A stretch of DNA of 19,093 nucleotides from JANYIP01 sp031394045 (GTDB lineage Bacteria; Actinomycetota; Actinomycetes; Prado026), in the NCBI GenBank assembly GCA_031394045.1, contig JANMWN010000251.1:1-19093 (forward strand). The letters run 5' to 3'. The notes below the pieces were generated by a model that saw nothing but the letters and a program-made list of their open reading frames with translations, was not told the origin of the DNA and ran no database searches. The translations under genes and the position numbers were made by a program. Every line of letters starts with the position of its first letter. The stretch's first letter is position 1. Positions 1 through 10,091 of the stretch are shown here, in pieces.

Positions 1-52
1 GGCGGAAGGTCAAACGTTGGAGCCGTAGGCGGAAGGTCAAACGTTGAAGCCG
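1..52. repeat. 27-bp tandem duplication at the 3' end of sufT
   Basis: Bases 1-25 and 28-52 are direct copies with period 27 and one mismatch (g at 20 against a at 47). The inner copy contains the last codons and the stop of sufT. The outer copy lies just past the stop and, in the same frame, would encode a near-identical tail ending in Asn-Val-stop. The period is a multiple of three, so the duplication preserves frame. The array may continue beyond the window edge, which I cannot see. Confidence 0.85.
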
Positions 53-381
53 AGGGCGCGCAGCTGCTCGCGGCCCTCGTCGGTGATCTTGTCGGGGCCC
101 CACGGCGGCATCCAGACCCAGTTGATCCGGACATCGGTGACCAGATCGGCCAGGGCCGAGCGGGTCTGGTCCTCGATGACGTCGGTGAGCGGGCACGCGG
201 CGCTGGTGAGCGTCATGTCCACGACGGCCGTGTCGTTCTGGTCGACGGTGATGCCGTAGACCAGGCCGAGGTCGACGACGTTGATCCCGAGCTCGGGGTC
301 GACGACGTCACGCATGGCCTCGGTGAGGTCCTCGAGCGAGGCGGGACCGCCGGCCCCGGTCGCGGTCGCTGTGTCGGTCAT
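37..381 (-). CDS. sufT: SufT, MIP18/DUF59-family Fe-S assembly factor
   Basis: A 114-residue protein of the DUF59 (MIP18/PaaD-like) family, an accessory factor in Fe-S cluster maturation. The family core is visible: VVDPELGINVVDLGLVYG near residues 27-44, then the SAACPLTDVI segment carrying the family's conserved Cys, and a C-terminal WMPPWGPDKIT segment. The reading frame is open upstream, but I chose the ATG at 381 because AAGGAG lies 5 bases before it, it overlaps the sufU stop as ATGA, and family proteins begin about here. It is the last gene of the suf operon, in the position seen in other actinobacteria (Rv1466 in M. tuberculosis). The gene ends inside a tandem duplication. The function is inferred from the family and the neighbourhood. 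Confidence 0.92.
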   Translation of the reverse strand: MTDTATATGAGGPASLEDLTEAMRDVVDPELGINVVDLGLVYGITVDQNDTAVVDMTLTSAACPLTDVIEDQTRSALADLVTDVRINWVWMPPWGPDKITDEGREQLRALGFNV

Positions 382-838
382 CTGGTCTCCTTCGCAGCGA
401 CGGCCTGAGCCGCCGCGTCCTTGAACGCCATCCAGCCGAGCAGGGCGCACTTAATCCGTGCGGGGTAGCGCGAGACGCCCACGAAGGCGACCGCGTCGTC
501 GAGCAGGTCCTCGTCGACCTGGACCGGCTCACCCTTGCTCTGCATCAGGGTGAGGAACTCCTGTTGCGCCGCAAGGGCTTCGGGCAGGGTCCTGCCGGTG
601 ACGAGGTCGGTCATCACCGAGGTGGAGGCCTGCGAGATCGAGCAGCCCATGCCGTCGTAGGAGATTTCCTCGACGACGTGCCGCTCGTCGTCGCTGAGGC
701 GTACCCGCACGGTCACCTCGTCGCCGCAGGTCGGGTTCACGTGATGGACCTCGACGTCGTACGGCTCCTGCAGGCCCTTGTGATGGGGCCTGCGGTAGTG
801 GTCGAGGATGATCTCCTGGTACATCGACTCGAGCTGCA

Positions 839-839
<1 letters not shown>
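378..839 (-). CDS. sufU: SufU, Fe-S cluster assembly / sulfur-transfer protein
   Basis: A 153-residue IscU/SufU-type protein. In Gram-positive bacteria SufU is a zinc protein that accepts persulfide sulfur from SufS and passes it to SufBCD. The three family cysteines are present: C38 in NPTCGDE (with D40), C66 in GMGCSISQAS and C131 in IKCALLGW. The stretch between C66 and C131 is long, as in SufU rather than IscU. The ATG at 839 shares a base with the sufS stop (TGATG), so translation is probably coupled; the Shine-Dalgarno is weak. An internal Met at residue 6 is a less likely start. The product is full length with intact active-site residues. Confidence 0.95.
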
Positions 840-2918
<2,079 letters not shown>

Positions 2919-2925
2919 CAGGAGC

Positions 2926-3255
2926 TCAGCTCTCTTCTGTGGCGGTCAGGGAGACGTACACGTCGTCCCCCTCGATCTTGACCGGGTAGACCGGAACGGG
3001 ACGGGTGGCGGGCAGGCCGGTGGGACGGCCGGACACCAGGTCGAAGCGCGAGCCGTGCAGCCAGCACTCGATGGTCAGGCCGTCGACCTCGCCCTCGGCG
3101 AGCGAGACGTCGGCGTGCGAGCAGATGTCGCTGACCGCGTGTACCTCGCCCTCGGAACGGACCAGGCAGATCGCGATCCCGTCGAGCTCGACCCGGGTGG
3201 CCGAGCCCTCGGCGAGGTCGGCCAACGGGCAGGCCCTGCGGTAGCTGTCGCTCAT
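2926..3255 (-). CDS. Rieske [2Fe-2S] ferredoxin of the suf operon
   Basis: A 109-residue single-domain Rieske protein. The cluster ligands are C45 and H47 in CSHADVSL and C64 and H67 in ECWLHGSRF, the standard C-X-H ... C-X2-H pair. It resembles the small NirD / dioxygenase-ferredoxin type, has no signal peptide or membrane anchor, and should be cytoplasmic. The start ATG overlaps the sufD stop as ATGA, with GGAGAGAG about 7 bases upstream. It sits between sufD and sufC. A Rieske gene at this place is known in several actinobacterial suf operons, but its job there (electron donor for assembly, or merely an early client) is not established. Gene names such as bphA3-like are not supported here, so I leave the symbol blank. 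Confidence 0.93.
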   Translation of the reverse strand: MSDSYRRACPLADLAEGSATRVELDGIAICLVRSEGEVHAVSDICSHADVSLAEGEVDGLTIECWLHGSRFDLVSGRPTGLPATRPVPVYPVKIEGDDVYVSLTATEES

Positions 3256-4418
3256 CGGCCAGCTCTCTCCAGCTCGGCGTCGACCGCGTCCAGCAGTCGC
3301 GTCTCCAGCTCGTCGATGCCGATCTGCGCGAGCAGGTCGGCGAAGAACCCCCGCACCACCAGGCGGCGGGCCTCGTCCTCGGTGATACCGCGGGACTGCA
3401 GGTAGAACAGCTGCTCGTCGTCGAATCGTCCCGTGGTACTCGCGTGGCCGGCGCCGACGACCTCACCAGTCTCGATCTCGAGGTTGGGTACGGAGTCGGC
3501 GCGGGCACCGTCGGTGAGGACGAGGTTGCGGTTGATCTCGTAGGTGTCCGTGCCCACCGCGTCGTGCCGGATGAACACGTCACCGATCCAGACCGTGTGG
3601 GCGCCCTCGCCCTGCAGCGCGCCCTTGTAGGTCACGCGGCTGCGGCAGTGCGCGACGTCGTGATCGACGAAGAGCCGGTGCTCCAGGTGCTGGCCGGCGT
3701 CGGCGAAGTACAGGCCGAGCAGCTCGGCCTCGGCACCCGGACCGTCGTAGTTGACCGTCGGGTGGATGCGGACGAGGTCGCCCCCGAGGGAGACCACGAC
3801 GTGCCGGAGCCGGGCGTCACGACCGACCCGGAGGCGGTGGCTGGAGACGTGGACCGCGTCGTCGGTCCACTCCTGCAGGCTGACCACCGTCAGCTGCCCC
3901 CCGTCGCGGACGACCACCTCGACGGTGTCGGCGTACGTGGCCGACCCGACGTGGTCGAGGACGACCACGGCCGACCCGAAGGGCTCGACCTCGATCAGCG
4001 TGTGCCCGTAGGCGGCACCGTCGGCGCCCTCGCCGCGCAGCGTCACGATCGTCGGCCGGCTGGCCGTGGTCTCGCGCGGCACGGTGAGCACGGTGGCGCG
4101 CTCGAAACCGGCCCACGCCTGCGCCGCGACCCGGTCCTGCGGCGCGCCGGTGCGGCCGAGCCGCGCGTCGTCACGTCCGACCGTCTCGACGAGCAGCTCG
4201 GGGGCGGCGTCGATCTCGACCACGACCTTGCCCTGGGCGGCCCCGGGGGCGTCAGCCTTGCCGTCGTGCAGACCGCGCAGGCGGGGCAGCGGGGTGAACC
4301 GCCACTCCTCCTCGCGACCGGTGGGCACGACGTGGTCGGCCAGGTCGAAGGACTCGACCAAGGCCGGCCTGACGTCGGCCGCCGCGCCCGTCTTCTCAAC
4401 TGTGTGCGTGACTCCCAT
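3252..4418 (-). CDS. sufD: SufD, Fe-S assembly scaffold subunit
   Basis: A 388-residue SufB/SufD-family protein, partner of SufB in the SufBC2D scaffold. The C-terminal third carries the family signature: TDTYEINRNLVL, EIETGEVVGAGHASTTGR with H325 (the position of the conserved SufD histidine), and the helical FYLQSRGITEDEARRLVVRGFF. The middle is the beta-helix core. It lacks the SufB cluster-site cysteine, as expected for SufD. The frame is open far upstream, but the ATG at 4418 is 2 bases after the sufB stop and gives the family length. GAAGGGG lies about 13 bases upstream, so translation is likely to be coupled to sufB. The 3' end overlaps the Rieske start by 4 bases. Confidence 0.95.
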   Translation of the reverse strand: MGVTHTVEKTGAAADVRPALVESFDLADHVVPTGREEEWRFTPLPRLRGLHDGKADAPGAAQGKVVVEIDAAPELLVETVGRDDARLGRTGAPQDRVAAQAWAGFERATVLTVPRETTASRPTIVTLRGEGADGAAYGHTLIEVEPFGSAVVVLDHVGSATYADTVEVVVRDGGQLTVVSLQEWTDDAVHVSSHRLRVGRDARLRHVVVSLGGDLVRIHPTVNYDGPGAEAELLGLYFADAGQHLEHRLFVDHDVAHCRSRVTYKGALQGEGAHTVWIGDVFIRHDAVGTDTYEINRNLVLTDGARADSVPNLEIETGEVVGAGHASTTGRFDDEQLFYLQSRGITEDEARRLVVRGFFADLLAQIGIDELETRLLDAVDAELERAGR

Positions 4419-4420
4419 GC

Positions 4421-5832
<1,412 letters not shown>

Positions 5833-5836
<4 letters not shown>

Positions 5837-6549
5837 GACGCGGTCCTCTCAGGTGGTGCTGCTGGAACGACGGTGCTCGCTGGTACGACGGTGGTGCACA
5901 CATGCCCGCCCTGGCCGATGGTGGAGATGCGCTGGACATGGCGGCCGAGCAGCCGGGCGAACGCCTCGGTCTCGGCCTCGCACAGCTGGGGGAACTCGGC
6001 CGCGACGTGCGCGACCGGGCAGTGGTGCTGGCAGATCTGGGCGCCGCCGCCACGTGAGGGGTCGACCGAGGCGGCGTACCCGTCGGAGGACAGTGCGTCG
6101 GCCAGGGCCTGGACCTTGTCCTGCGGGGCGGCCGCGCCGATCGCCGCGCGGTGGCGGTCCTCGAAGTCGGCGACCTGGGCGCGGGCGAAGACTCCGACGG
6201 CCTCGCTGCCGCCCAGCTCGACGAGGTAGCGCAGGGCCTGGTTGGCAAGGTCGTCGTACCCCTGCGGGAAGGACTGGTGGCCCCCGGGCGTGAGCGAGTA
6301 AACACGGGCCGGACGGCCACGGCCACGGCGTGGGTCGGGACCGTAGGGGGCGCGGTCACGGGCGTCGACCTGCCCGTCTGCGACCAGCGCGTCCAGGTGG
6401 CGACGGACGGCGGCGGGGGTCAGGCCCAGGCGGTCGGCAAGCACAGCGGCGGTGGCCGGGCCCTCTTCGAGCAGCGAACGGACGACGCGTACGCGGGTGC
6501 CGGTGGTGGCATCCGTGGCGTCGATCAGCGGCTCGGCGAATTTCACCAT
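5833..6549 (-). CDS. sufR: SufR, Fe-S-sensing ArsR/DeoR-like repressor of suf
   Basis: A 238-residue winged-helix regulator. Residues 18-65 form the helix-turn-helix ([20 protein letters not shown], then [15 protein letters not shown]), and [13 protein letters not shown] (75-87) is the wing. The C-terminal half carries four cysteines, C173, C177, C190 and C218, in a C-X3-C-X12-C-X27-C pattern, suited to holding an Fe-S cluster. By family knowledge the holo form represses suf, and loss of the cluster derepresses it. It is the first gene of the operon and so is likely to regulate itself. The ATG at 6549 has AAGGA 9 bases upstream. The C-terminal tail after C218 is low-complexity and Pro/Val-rich. 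Confidence 0.93.
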
Positions 6550-6610
6550 GCCATTGTGTCCTTATTACCTCGCGGCCGCCACCCCGGGGGCCGTCTGGGA
6601 CGATGCATGC
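6550..6610. promoter_or_regulatory. Divergent promoter region, suf operon / AAC(3)-ABC operon
   Basis: This 61-base gap is the only space for promoters of both divergent operons. Its left third (6551-6570) is AT-rich against the background and, read on the minus strand, holds TAATAA (6567-6562) running into the AAGGA ribosome site of sufR. The right part is GC-rich with the 8-base palindrome ccccgggg at 6582-6589 and an ATGCAT core just before the GTG at 6611. I could not find a convincing long inverted repeat for a SufR operator. The role is inferred from position. Confidence 0.5.
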
Positions 6611-7438
6611 GTGACGACCGGAGCCGGCGAGGGTGCCGCGGCAGCTCGTACTGGCCGCCCGGGCACCCGGCAGAACCTGGCTGCGGACCTGGCCGCCCTC
6701 GGGCTGCGACCGGGCTCCACCGTGCTGGTGCACTCCTCGCTGAGCGCGGTCGGCTGGGTCGCGGGTGGGTCGGTCGCCGTCGTCCAGACGCTGCTCGACG
6801 TCCTCGGACCTGACGGCACGCTCGTCGTACCCACCCAGACCGGCAGCAACTCCGAGCCCTCGGAGTGGGCCCGACCGCCCGTACCCGAGGACTGGTGGCC
6901 GGTGATCCGGGCCGAGAGCCCGGGGTACGACCCGCTGATCACACCGAGCCGGGGCATGGGGCAGATCGCCGAGCTGGTGCGCACCTGGCCCGGTGCTCAC
7001 CGCAGCGCGCACCCGCAGACCTCGTTCGCGGCCGTCGGAGCCCGGGCGGCCGAGGTGGTCGCCGTGCACGAGCTCGAGGACAGGCTCGGCGAGCGTTCGC
7101 CGCTGCGGACCCTGGAGGGGATGCGCGCGTCGGTCCTGTTCGTCGGCACCGGCTGGGCCACCTGCACGGCGCTGCACCTGGCGGAGTACCGGGTGCCGGG
7201 AGCGGCACGCGTCACCAACGGCGCCACGGTGCTCACGGCCGACGGTGGGCGAGCCTGGGTCGAGCTCGGGGACATCGACCTCGACGAGGAGCCGTTCCCC
7301 GCGATCGGGGCCGCCTTCGAGCGGGACCACCCCGAGCTGGTCAGCGGCGGCACCGTCGGGACGGCAGCCTGCCTGCTGTTCCCGCTGGCCGAAGCCGTGG
7401 CGTACGCGGTCCCGTGGCTGATGGCGGCGCAGGCATGA
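6611..7438 (+). CDS. AAC(3)-family N-acetyltransferase
   Basis: A 275-residue protein of the aminoglycoside 3-N-acetyltransferase (YokD/AAC(3)) fold. Family landmarks are VLVHSSLSAVGWVAGG (38-53, H41), LGPDGTLVVPTQTG (65-78), RSAHPQTSFAAVG (131-143) and TALHLAEYRVPG (186-197), where His189 and the following Glu match the catalytic region of the family. The substrate cannot be read from sequence; chromosomal members are often not true resistance enzymes. The frame extends upstream, but the GTG at 6611 keeps clear of sufR and fits the usual length; no good ribosome site is visible, so the start is uncertain. The stop overlaps the next ATG as ATGA, tying it to the ABC transporter. Confidence 0.85.
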   Translation: MTTGAGEGAAAARTGRPGTRQNLAADLAALGLRPGSTVLVHSSLSAVGWVAGGSVAVVQTLLDVLGPDGTLVVPTQTGSNSEPSEWARPPVPEDWWPVIRAESPGYDPLITPSRGMGQIAELVRTWPGAHRSAHPQTSFAAVGARAAEVVAVHELEDRLGERSPLRTLEGMRASVLFVGTGWATCTALHLAEYRVPGAARVTNGATVLTADGGRAWVELGDIDLDEEPFPAIGAAFERDHPELVSGGTVGTAACLLFPLAEAVAYAVPWLMAAQA

Positions 7439-8352
7439 CCGCCGCAGTCGAGGTCGAGGACCTGGTCGTGCGGTTCGGGTCGACCGAGGCCGTCCGCGGT
7501 CTGTCCATGGCCGCCGAGCGGGGCGCCATCACGGCGGTCCTGGGCCCCAACGGAGCCGGCAAGACCACCACGGTCGAGACCTGCGAGGGCTACCGGCGAC
7601 CGACCAGCGGACAGGTACGGGTGCTCGGCCGCGACCCCGGCGACCGAAACGGCGGCCTGAAGCGCCGGGTCGGCGTGATGCTCCAGGCCGGCGGCGTGGC
7701 GGGTGCCGTGACGGCGCGCGAGGTACTCACGTACACGGCCGGCCTCTATCCCGACCCGCTCGACGTGCTCGACCTGGCCGCGCGGCTGGGCATCGACCTG
7801 GCCGCGCGTACCCCTTTCCGGCGGCTGTCCGGCGGTGAGCAGCAGCGGGTCAAGCTGGCCCTGGCCGTGGTCGGCCGGCCGGAGCTGGTCTTCCTCGACG
7901 AACCGACGGCCGGGCTCGACCCGCAGGCCAGGCGCGCGACCTGGGACCTGGTCCGCGGTCTGCGCACGGACGGCGTCACCGTCGTGCTCACCACCCACCT
8001 GATGGAGGAGGCCGAGGAGCTCGCCGACCACATCGTCATCGCCGACCAGGGCCGGGTCGTCGCCGCCGGCTCGCTGACCGAGCTCACCAGCGGTCGCGCG
8101 GACCAGGTGCTGCGCTTTCGCGGGCCCACAACGCTGGACGTCCCCGGGCTGCTCGCGGCGCTGCCGCTCGGTTCGAGTGTCACGGCGGTCGCGCAGGGTT
8201 CGTACATCGTCGAGGGTGCCGAGGGGCCGACGCTGGTGGCCCGGCTGACCGCCTGGTGCGCCGAGCACGACGTCATGCCCGAAGGCCTCGCGGTCGGCCG
8301 GCAGAGCCTCGAGGACGTCTTCCTCGCCCTGACCGGACGTGGGCTGCGATGA
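7435..8352 (+). CDS. ABC transporter ATP-binding protein, drug/ABC-2 type
   Basis: A 305-residue ABC ATPase: Walker A GPNGAGKTT (37-45, K43), Q-loop near VMLQAGG (81-87), signature LSGGEQQR (131-138), Walker B LVFLDEPTAGLD (151-162, E156) and switch H188 in TTHLMEEAEELADHI. The C-terminal 90 residues after the ATPase are the extra domain common in DrrA/CcmA-like exporters. It overlaps the acetyltransferase stop upstream and the permease start downstream (both ATGA), so the three products should be made in proportion. Homologous ABC genes sit beside ctaA in other actinobacteria. The substrate is unknown. Confidence 0.94.
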   Translation: MTAAVEVEDLVVRFGSTEAVRGLSMAAERGAITAVLGPNGAGKTTTVETCEGYRRPTSGQVRVLGRDPGDRNGGLKRRVGVMLQAGGVAGAVTAREVLTYTAGLYPDPLDVLDLAARLGIDLAARTPFRRLSGGEQQRVKLALAVVGRPELVFLDEPTAGLDPQARRATWDLVRGLRTDGVTVVLTTHLMEEAEELADHIVIADQGRVVAAGSLTELTSGRADQVLRFRGPTTLDVPGLLAALPLGSSVTAVAQGSYIVEGAEGPTLVARLTAWCAEHDVMPEGLAVGRQSLEDVFLALTGRGLR

Positions 8353-9071
8353 ACCTGGCGGTCCGGCACGCGCGGTTCGAGGTGGTGCAGCTGCTGCGCA
8401 ACGGCGAGCAGCTGCTGCTGACCGTGATCATCCCGACGCTGCTGCTCGTGCTGTTCGCCAAGGTCGACGTCGTGGACCTCGGGCCGGGGAGCCGGATCGC
8501 CTTCCTGGCGCCGGGGATCCTCGCGCTCGCGGTGATGTCGACCGCGTTCACCGCCCAGGCGATCGGCACCGGCTTCGAGCGGCGGTACGGCGTCCTGAAG
8601 TGGCTCGGTTCGACGCCACTCCCCCGCTGGGGGCTGCTGGCCGGCAAGACCCTGGCGGTGCTGGCGATCGAGGTCGGCCAGCTCGTACTGCTCGGCGCGG
8701 TTGCGGTGGCCCTCGGGTGGCGTCCGGCCGGCTCGCCGTGGCTGGCGGTGCTGCTCCTGCTGGTCCTCGGCACGGCCGCGTTCTCCGGGCTGGCCCTGCT
8801 GATGGCCGGCACGCTGCGCGCCGAGGCAACCCTTGCTGGGGCGAACCTGCTCTACCTGCTGCTCCTGCTCGGCGGCGGCATCGTCATCCCGCTCGCAAAG
8901 TTCCCCTCCGGCGTACGCCACGTGCTCGAGCTGCTCCCGTCGACCGCGCTGGCCGACGGGCTGCGGGCCGCGTTCGTCGACGGTGACGTCCGCTGGGCGA
9001 GCATCGCCATCCTCGCGGCCTGGGCCGTGGCCGCCCTCGCCGCCGCCGCCCGCTGGTTCCGCTGGGAGTAG
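8349..9071 (+). CDS. ABC-2 type transporter permease
   Basis: A 240-residue integral membrane protein with about six hydrophobic segments (roughly residues 22-40, 51-70, 98-122, 132-152, 160-180 and 215-233). The segment FERRYGVLKWLGSTPLPRWG between the second and third helices is typical of DrrB-like ABC-2 permeases. It forms the membrane half of the exporter whose ATPase is encoded just upstream, and its ATG overlaps that gene's stop. It ends 51 bases before ctaA. An export role is inferred from the ABC-2 family. Confidence 0.92.
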   Translation: MNLAVRHARFEVVQLLRNGEQLLLTVIIPTLLLVLFAKVDVVDLGPGSRIAFLAPGILALAVMSTAFTAQAIGTGFERRYGVLKWLGSTPLPRWGLLAGKTLAVLAIEVGQLVLLGAVAVALGWRPAGSPWLAVLLLLVLGTAAFSGLALLMAGTLRAEATLAGANLLYLLLLLGGGIVIPLAKFPSGVRHVLELLPSTALADGLRAAFVDGDVRWASIAILAAWAVAALAAAARWFRWE

Positions 9072-9093
9072 GGCCAACCCCGGGCACGCGCGG

Positions 9094-9122
9094 CCGAGGA
9101 CCTCGGACTTACCATCGACCTC
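9094..9122 (+). promoter_or_regulatory. Putative leaderless promoter of ctaA
   Basis: TACCAT (9110-9115) matches the actinobacterial -10 form TANNNT and lies 7 bases before the GTG at 9123, which places the transcript start at or next to the start codon. There is no purine-rich ribosome site in the preceding 30 bases, as expected for a leaderless message. Just upstream, ccgagg-a-cctcgg (9094-9106) is a perfect 6+6 inverted repeat that could be an operator. No recognisable -35 is seen. Confidence 0.5.
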
Positions 9123-10091
9123 GTGCGCATCTCCGCAACAGCCACTCGACGGATCTTCGCCGCGGGCGTCTTCGTGCAGGTCGGGATTGTCGTTACCGGT
9201 GGCTTGGTGCGACTGACGGGCTCAGGCCTCGGGTGTCCCGGCTGGCCCGAATGCGTGTCTGGGTCACTCACCCCGGTGATCAACCAACCGGAGGGGTACC
9301 ACAAGTTTGTCGAGTTCGGGAACCGGACGCTCACCGGTGCGGTAGCACTGGTTGGCATCGCGTGTGTGGTCGCAGCCTGGAATATCGCACCCCGCCGGAA
9401 GCCCTTGGTCTGGCTCGCATCGGGGGTCATCGCAGGCATTTTCGCCCAGGCAGTTCTCGGCGGAATCACCACGTTGAGCGACCTCAACCCCTTTGTGGTT
9501 TCGTCGCACTTCCTTCTGTCGATGGTGCTGATCGCCGTCGCGGTTGCCGTCTACGAGCGCTATGCCGACCCGGGCGACGGACCGCCAGAGGCAGTGGTGC
9601 GTCCGGAGATCGTCTGGCTCGTGCGGGCTCTCGTCGTGGTCGGCGGATTGGTCATCGTGGTCGGCACGCTGGTCACCGGCAGCGGCCCGCACTCTGGCGA
9701 CGCGGTCCACCCGGCCCGCAACGGGTTCGACCCGAGCAAGATCGCCTGGTTGCACGCGGACCTGGTGATTCTCTTCAGCGGTCTGGTGATCGCCATGCTG
9801 GTGGCGGTACGCCTGACGTCCGCGCCCGCGGAGGTCGGTCGCCGTACCCGCGTGGTGCTGTACGTGACCCTGGCCCAGGGCGCGCTCGGCTACCTGCAGT
9901 ACTTCACCGGGGTGCCGTGGGTGCTGGTGGCGTTCCACGTGCTCGGCTCGACCTTGCTCTGGGTGAGCGTGCTGAGGCTGACGTACGCGATCCGGACCCG
10001 CGGGGCCGTCGAGCCGCTGCCGGCTCAGCCCGGGGCAGCCAACGCAGACGCGACTGCGGCGGCGAACCTCTCGGGCGCCCCGCCGGCGTAG
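9123..10091 (+). CDS. ctaA: CtaA/Cox15-family heme A synthase
   Basis: A 322-residue protein with about eight membrane helices in two similar four-helix halves; it oxidises heme O to heme A for cytochrome aa3 oxidase. The first extracytoplasmic loop has the cysteine pair C38/C44 in GLGCPGWPEC, and E64 follows in VEFGNRTLTG. Histidines in helix positions expected to bind heme are H129 (SSHFLLSM), H211 (WLHADLVI) and H272 (AFHVLGST). Where the Bacillus enzyme has the His of an E-x-x-H motif, this protein has N67. The second cysteine pair is absent. The start is GTG with no ribosome site. The last 67 bases overlap the convergent ATP-grasp gene. The first half has lower GC than the second. Confidence 0.93.
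   Translation: MRISATATRRIFAAGVFVQVGIVVTGGLVRLTGSGLGCPGWPECVSGSLTPVINQPEGYHKFVEFGNRTLTGAVALVGIACVVAAWNIAPRRKPLVWLASGVIAGIFAQAVLGGITTLSDLNPFVVSSHFLLSMVLIAVAVAVYERYADPGDGPPEAVVRPEIVWLVRALVVVGGLVIVVGTLVTGSGPHSGDAVHPARNGFDPSKIAWLHADLVILFSGLVIAMLVAVRLTSAPAEVGRRTRVVLYVTLAQGALGYLQYFTGVPWVLVAFHVLGSTLLWVSVLRLTYAIRTRGAVEPLPAQPGAANADATAAANLSGAPPA

Noticed and set aside
6550..6610. SufR operator in the divergent promoter
   Set aside because: I looked for a long inverted repeat near the AT-rich part and found only an 8-base ccccgggg palindrome, which is not convincing.
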